Source: Promethearchaeota archaeon
GTDB taxonomy: Archaea; Asgardarchaeota; Lokiarchaeia; Sigyniarchaeales; SOKP01
Assembly (NCBI GenBank): GCA_019058135.1
Contig: JAHLWE010000482.1
Span: 1 to 9,470, forward strand
Direction of reading: 5' to 3'
Length of the DNA: 9,470 nucleotides
Part shown: positions 6,477 to 9,470 of the stretch, piece by piece
How the letters are laid out: each line of letters opens with the position of its first letter
Numbering within the stretch: the first letter of the stretch is position 1
Made by a program: the position numbers and the translations under genes
Notes under the pieces: generated by a model
Databases searched by the model: none
Seen by the model: only the letters and a program-made list of their open reading frames with translations
What the model was told of the DNA's origin: nothing

Positions 6477-6902
6477 TTGAATGAAATACATTTATTTAAC
6501 GTGTCAAAATCATCAGATATAGGACTAATAATTCTTATTATAGGAACATTTTTAATTGTATTTTCATTAATTTTTTCTTTATTTAGACCACCTCTAATCC
6601 ATTTTTTCTCTATTCAAATTACCGGTTGGATTTTCCTTGGCATAGCATTTATATTTTTAATTATAACAAAAGACGAATATCACACACTTAAATTAAAGAA
6701 TGGTTTCCCTTTAAAATTGGATCATTTAATTATTTTTATTTGCGCAATGTTAATTGCAATAACTTTTCTTATATTTATTGATATAAATGTTTACATATAC
6801 ACAGGTAAAAGTTCACTTTTTTCCATATACTTTCTTAGTTTTTTCTTTATACTCTCAATATCAACAATAATATTAAAACAAAAAAATAAAAAGTCAAATT
6901 AA
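6477..6902 (+). CDS. Small four-TM membrane protein of unknown function, inside element ends
   Basis: I do not recognise a family. The frame gives 141 residues from TTG 6477, or 133 from GTG 6501; the latter is likely if the TATA box at 6463 is real. No ATG start is available near the beginning. Four hydrophobic segments are visible (about 15-37, 43-64, 82-105, 113-132). The loop between TM2 and TM3 is charged (TKDEYHTLKLKNGFPLKL), and the C-terminal tail is lysine-rich (KQKNKKSN), so it is probably cytoplasmic. An open frame this long is unlikely by chance in DNA where stop codons are so frequent. Base composition is host-like, unlike the transposase next door. The stop codon lies just inside terminal repeat B, so the whole gene sits between two inverted element ends and may be a passenger. 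Confidence 0.6.
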   Translation: MNEIHLFNVSKSSDIGLIILIIGTFLIVFSLIFSLFRPPLIHFFSIQITGWIFLGIAFIFLIITKDEYHTLKLKNGFPLKLDHLIIFICAMLIAITFLIFIDINVYIYTGKSSLFSIYFLSFFFILSISTIILKQKNKKSN

Positions 6903-6909
6903 AACACCC

Positions 6910-6932
6910 ATCACTAACATTTGTAAACACCC
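6910..6932 (-). repeat. Terminal repeat copy B (inverted relative to A)
   Basis: Read on the minus strand it starts GGGTG and contains ACAAATGTTAGTGAT. It matches copy A at 19 of 23 positions. Its CAAATGTTAG core is identical to the right end of the neighbouring IS (8584-8606). Only 8 bp separate it from the left end of that IS. Confidence 0.55.
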
Positions 6933-6940
6933 AATTCTTT

Positions 6941-6963
6941 GTGAATACTCAAAATTTAGTGTT
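6941..6963 (+). repeat. Left terminal inverted repeat of the IS (transposase 3' side)
   Basis: It begins GTGAATACTCAAAATTTAG. It pairs with 8584-8606 (18 of 23), and its CAAAATT-AGTG core resembles terminal repeat A. Confidence 0.65.
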
Positions 6964-6970
6964 AATTAAT

Positions 6971-8395
6971 TCATTCGACAATAAAAACTTGGTGGTCCAA
7001 TTTGAAATATCTGAGATAAACCGCTTTATATTTTCCAAAATCTTTTCTCACCCAACTAAGGTGAATTTTAAGCCCTTGTTTTAAGAGCGTTAATTCTTTG
7101 TCGTTCGGGAAAATAGAGATATTTCGGTCTAATTCTAAAATCTTTGCTTTTTGTTTGACAATGTATTTTTGAAACGCCTCAAAATTGTGAAGAAACACTA
7201 TTCCCTTAACGATAATATTTACTCCTTCTTCCGTCTTCATGTGATTTTTTAAGGAAGGGTATCGTTCGAGGTCTAAATTCATGCGCTCTGTCGCGTTATT
7301 AGTTGGCTTCAAACGCGTATCTTCCAAGTATTTGAACAAGTTCGGAAAGAGCGCGTAAAAATGATCGATTATATCGTCGACATCTTTTGAAATTTTTCCA
7401 TAAAAACGCACTTCCGCTCTAACCAATTGCACTTCCGCCCGAAGTAGCGTAGAACGGTTAAACACGGCAAAAAGTGCTTTCTTTATTTCGTTGTACGGCT
7501 CGAGAAGGTCTTCTTTTAACTTCTTCCCCAACCCTGCCACTTCGTAAATCGCCTCGTTGAGGTTCTTTTTGTAGTGCGTTTGACAGCGCTGGACTATAAT
7601 GTAGCTAAACCTCCTGCTTTTAAAGATGGAACCGTAATTGTTCGAGCCGTCCAGCACTAGCCCCTTGAACTTTGTTTTTCCTCCGCGTTTAGACTTCGAA
7701 TAAAAATCCATTATGCTTCCCTTTTCCTTATCGGGAGAGTATTGCGCGTTCACGTAAAAATCGTCCCACAAATCAACCAAACTGAAAACAAAAGTCCTTT
7801 CCTTGTTCGTGTTCATGTGAATTTCATCGTAGCCGAAGTAGCCTGAAACGGGAAGTTTCGTGTTCATAACGACTTCGCGAATCGGTTCGAACGCTTCTTT
7901 AACCCAATTTCTAACGGACGATTCGGAAGGAACACATAAACCGATTACTCGAAAAATATCTAAAACCTGTCCAGGCGTGTTTCCCAAATAATAGAAATGT
8001 CTCGCTTTAGCCTTGAATTCTTCTTGATAATTCGCGTACTTGGGGATAAAATCGCCGTAATTTGAGTGGTACTCTCCGCATTTCTCGCACTCGTACCTTT
8101 GAATCTTTACATTTTTTAACACGCGCCCATCGCTCGTGTAAATAGTTCGATAATTTACGCCGTTTTTAGTCAAGGGAATATTATGCTCTCTACATATTGG
8201 GTTTTGCAGTTGAATCAAATTCTCCGGAAGTAAAACGAATTTATCTTCGGAATCGTTAGATTTTTTCTGAACCTTTCTTTCTTCCAATTTTTCATCTAAT
8301 AATTCGCAGAACGACTTTAATTCTTCAGAAAAATCTGAAATTTCCGTCTGAATCTGCGTTATAGGGGTGGAATTTCTTTTAAATACGCTACTCAT
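6971..8395 (-). CDS. DDE transposase, IS256/MULE-like catalytic pattern
   Basis: The 474-residue enzyme cuts and joins the ends of its own IS. An N-terminal part (1-60) has a coiled-coil-like charged segment. A zinc-ribbon-like set follows, C68-x2-H71 and C103-x2-C106, probably for DNA binding. The catalytic core has D190 (GYDEIHM), D249 (LVLDGSNNY) and E370 (NNATERMN). An RCQTH motif (270-274) lies between the second D and the E. This C/DxxH element and the wide spacing of the second D and E are typical of IS256 and MULE transposases, so I place it there or close by without naming an IS family. The frame is complete and all catalytic residues are present, so it may be active. The ATG at 8395-8393 is the natural start; TATA-like strings lie in the 211-bp leader, for example near 8508-8517. 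Its GC content exceeds that of the host-like genes. Confidence 0.9.
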   Translation of the reverse strand: MSSVFKRNSTPITQIQTEISDFSEELKSFCELLDEKLEERKVQKKSNDSEDKFVLLPENLIQLQNPICREHNIPLTKNGVNYRTIYTSDGRVLKNVKIQRYECEKCGEYHSNYGDFIPKYANYQEEFKAKARHFYYLGNTPGQVLDIFRVIGLCVPSESSVRNWVKEAFEPIREVVMNTKLPVSGYFGYDEIHMNTNKERTFVFSLVDLWDDFYVNAQYSPDKEKGSIMDFYSKSKRGGKTKFKGLVLDGSNNYGSIFKSRRFSYIIVQRCQTHYKKNLNEAIYEVAGLGKKLKEDLLEPYNEIKKALFAVFNRSTLLRAEVQLVRAEVRFYGKISKDVDDIIDHFYALFPNLFKYLEDTRLKPTNNATERMNLDLERYPSLKNHMKTEEGVNIIVKGIVFLHNFEAFQKYIVKQKAKILELDRNISIFPNDKELTLLKQGLKIHLSWVRKDFGKYKAVYLRYFKLDHQVFIVE

Positions 8396-8583
8396 AGATA
8401 ATAGTATTGTTATTCGTATTAATAAAGTTTAGGTTGAAGATCTTCTGGATATTATGGCATTAATTTTTCCTTAATAGCATATAACAGAAGAAATCTTTAC
8501 AAATATATAGATTGAAGCCTTTCCAACATTAACCCGTTAAATCAATTTAAAAATTTTAATTTATAATTTTGAAAAAGTTGAAA

Positions 8584-8606
8584 AACCCTAACATTTGCGG
8601 ATTCAC
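8584..8606 (-). repeat. Right terminal inverted repeat of the IS (transposase 5' side)
   Basis: On the minus strand it begins GTGAATCCGCAAATGTTAG. It matches the left end at 18 of 23 positions. Outside it is CTTT, the possible target duplication. Confidence 0.65.
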
Positions 8607-8974
8607 CTTTTTTTTCATTTATATATTTTTGTCAAATTAACATTGTGTTTATTTTTAATTTTCTTCTCCATTATCCACCGAATTTTGAATTTATTTGATA
8701 AAAGTGAGATGTTTTTTACCTCTAATTTGATCAATTTCTCAAATTATATTATCTGATTATGAAATTATTAATAAAATATAGATCAATTTAAATTTCATAT
8801 TATCTAAAAATAAAATTTAAATTATCTAGAAATTTGTGGAATAGTCGGAGATATCACTTAAGTTTAGACGATTATCAAAGTATAAGTGATATAATATCTT
8901 TTTCTCAGAAATATAAATAAGGGCTGAGGGTTTGAGTTAAATTCAAAAGAACTTATCTCGTGTCAAATTAGGGA
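8607..8974. other. AT-rich gap without a recognisable gene
   Basis: I see no convincing coding frame, tRNA or conserved RNA here. It holds the inverted repeat described at 8851-8892, several short AT palindromes, and a TATA-like string AAATATAAATAA (8909-8920) that could serve the doubtful ORF at 8975. Confidence 0.5.
8851..8892. repeat. Inverted repeat, 10-bp arms, 22-nt spacer
   Basis: ATATCACTTA (8851-8860) and TAAGTGATAT (8883-8892) are exact reverse complements. It could form a hairpin or hold a two-site operator. No T-run follows directly and no family is recognised. Confidence 0.4.
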
Positions 8975-9214
8975 TTGAAGCATTATAAAATTAAAAATGA
9001 ATTTTACTTTCAATTCAATTTTCATTTCAGTATATTAAAAAGAAAAACGATTGGTTCTCAAACAATGAAGATATATATGACCGCAAATCGATTATGTTCA
9101 AAATTAAACATTTTTGGAGTTAATTTATATAATGAAATAACAAAAACTGGATGGCTTCAAAAAAGAGGTAGAATTTTTTCCATTTTTTTTTATCTTACTC
9201 CATTATTATTGTGA
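8975..9214 (+). CDS. Doubtful 79-codon ORF
   Basis: The frame starts at TTG 8975 after GGGA and encodes 79 residues rich in F, I, K and N, with a hydrophobic C-terminus (FSIFFYLTPLLL) preceded by LQKRGR. I recognise no motif. A frame of this length can arise by chance in AT-rich DNA, and the start is weak. In its favour are a TATA-like box about 55-66 nt upstream and a stretch with C, W and G residues (about 40-66). It ends 32 bp before an element end. It could be a short real gene, the remnant of a disrupted one, or nothing. Confidence 0.2.
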   Translation: MKHYKIKNEFYFQFNFHFSILKRKTIGSQTMKIYMTANRLCSKLNIFGVNLYNEITKTGWLQKRGRIFSIFFYLTPLLL

Positions 9215-9246
9215 ATTAGGAATAGAATCATTTAAAAGAAAAAGAA

Positions 9247-9270
9247 GGGGTAGGTACAAAATCCAGTGAT
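9247..9270 (+). repeat. Terminal repeat copy C (mobile-element end, + orientation)
   Basis: It begins GGGGTAGG and contains TACAAAATCCAGTGAT, with 21 of 24 positions identical to copy A, ungapped. The shared TTGAT 11 bp further in (9282-9286) extends the match. It marks the left end of an element that continues past the window. Confidence 0.65.
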
Positions 9271-9393
9271 TTCGGGTGAAATTGATCGAGATTTGTAACC
9301 TAATTGCTTAAAGAAGAGAAATATTATTTGATTTTATAGAGCAAGGGTTGATTTCCACTGGAGAGGGATTAGGCAGAGAGGAAACATTTAAGA

Positions 9394-9451
9394 GGAGCCA
9401 TTTCTTTGATCTTATTATGAGCTTTAACAAAATCAGAAGAAATTTGGCTCC
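9394..9451 (+). promoter_or_regulatory. Long hairpin enclosing a transposase start codon
   Basis: GGAGCCA (9394-9400) pairs with TGGCTCC (9445-9451), and TTTCTT (9401-9406) with AAGAAA (9437-9442), with a two-base bulge on the right. The ATG at 9417 falls in the 30-nt loop. In the mRNA this could hinder translation initiation, a device known in other IS to silence transposase made from read-through transcripts. The function here is inferred. Confidence 0.4.
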
Positions 9452-9470
9452 CATTAAGATAGAACAAACC
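9417..9470 (+). CDS. N-terminus of a probable transposase, cut by the window end
   Basis: Eighteen codons are visible, MSFNKIRRNLAPIKIEQT, with no stop. Aligned with the start of the complete transposase (MSSVFKRNSTPITQIQT, one gap), the shared residues are M, S, R, N, P, I, Q and T, giving a common RNxxPIxxxQT pattern. Together with the terminal repeat 170 bp upstream this suggests a diverged transposase of the same family. The frame is open upstream to about 9312, so an earlier TTG start (9348) is possible. The evidence is short and the call tentative. Confidence 0.4.
   Translation, partial: MSFNKIRRNLAPIKIEQT

Larger units (their letters stand above)
6390..6932. mobile_element. Candidate non-autonomous element (about 0.54 kb) carrying a small membrane-protein gene
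   Basis: The two ends are imperfect inverted repeats (6391-6413 against 6932-6910, 19 of 23 identical). Similarity weakly continues inward to a TTGA-containing stretch about 11 bp inside each end. The ends resemble those of the neighbouring IS, whose transposase could act on them. Between them is an intact ORF for a four-TM protein and no trace of a transposase. I find no convincing target-site duplication at the outer edges. An alternative is that the two ends belong to different, decayed elements that happen to flank the gene. Confidence 0.4.
6941..8606 (-). mobile_element. Complete insertion sequence, 1666 bp, DDE transposase
   Basis: The ends are 23-bp inverted repeats: 6941-6963 starts GTGAAT and 8606-8584 read backwards also starts GTGAAT, with 18 of 23 identical. 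They enclose one transposase gene on the minus strand, 30 bp from the left end and 211 bp from the right end. CTTT lies directly outside both ends (6937-6940, 8607-8610) and may be a 4-bp target duplication, though the right flank is a T-run. Composition sets the element apart: 25 of 60 bases are G or C at 7441-7500, compared with 16 of 60 at 5041-5100 in the methyltransferase. The intact frame and distinct composition suggest fairly recent arrival from another lineage. Confidence 0.75.
9247..9470 (+). mobile_element. Left end of a second related IS, truncated by the window edge
   Basis: Terminal repeat C is followed by a leader of about 147 bp and then an open frame starting at ATG 9417. In the complete IS the distance from outer end to transposase start is 211 bp, a comparable layout. 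The first 18 residues of the frame resemble the start of the complete transposase. The sequence from about 9340 is richer in G and C than the DNA before it, as in the complete IS. Confidence 0.5.

Noticed and set aside
6390..6932. Target-site duplication around the 0.54 kb unit
   Set aside because: The outer flanks (AAAAAAA on the left, AATTCTTT on the right) do not repeat, so insertion as one unit is not proven.
6390..9270. Composite transposon bounded by copies A and C
   Set aside because: A and C are single ends in the same orientation; each reads more simply as the left end of its own element.
1..9470. CRISPR arrays, tRNA or rRNA genes
   Set aside because: No regularly spaced repeats and no GC-rich cloverleaf-like segments were seen on either strand; the only periodic repeat is the two-copy 14-mer at 1769-1799.

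Overview
The window looks like a piece of an Asgard archaeal chromosome, most likely from the Lokiarchaeia side. This rests on four things: very AT-rich DNA; a Rab/Ras-type small GTPase inside a compact prokaryotic-style gene layout; a cytosolic reductive-dehalogenase homologue, a gene type reported from Asgard genomes; and TATA-box-like promoters combined with Shine-Dalgarno sites inside operons. The assignment is an inference from gene content, because no rRNA or tRNA gene is present.

Positions 1-4702 carry ordinary host-like genes. A 100-residue protein of unknown function on the minus strand (44-346) is divergent from an RdhA-like Fe-S/corrinoid protein that has no export signal (515-1654). 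A Rab-like GTPase follows (1830-2372), with a terminator-like hairpin built into its last codons. After a leader with a perfect palindrome and a TATA box comes a translationally coupled pair: a 12-TM membrane protein (2604-3878) and an exported, membrane-anchored endonuclease/exonuclease/phosphatase (EEP) fold hydrolase (3875-4702). The order, multi-TM block then EEP domain, resembles the C-terminal half of eukaryotic Cwh43/PGAP2IP, but split into two genes. This is the most interesting protein-level observation. A hairpin with a T-run closes the unit.

Positions 4930-6378 encode a solitary N6-adenine DNA methyltransferase with no visible restriction partner.

Positions 6390-9470 are a mobile-element cluster. 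Five related terminal sequences lie in the order +,-,+,-,+ (6390, 6932, 6941, 8606, 9247). They can be read as three elements of one family. The first is a roughly 0.54 kb unit carrying a small four-TM protein gene instead of a transposase. The second is a complete 1666-bp insertion sequence with a DDE transposase clearly richer in GC than its surroundings. The third is the left end of another related IS, whose transposase begins at 9417 and runs off the window; its first residues resemble those of the complete transposase. Its start codon lies in the loop of a long hairpin. The 8607-9246 gap is AT-rich and holds only an inverted repeat and a doubtful 79-codon ORF.
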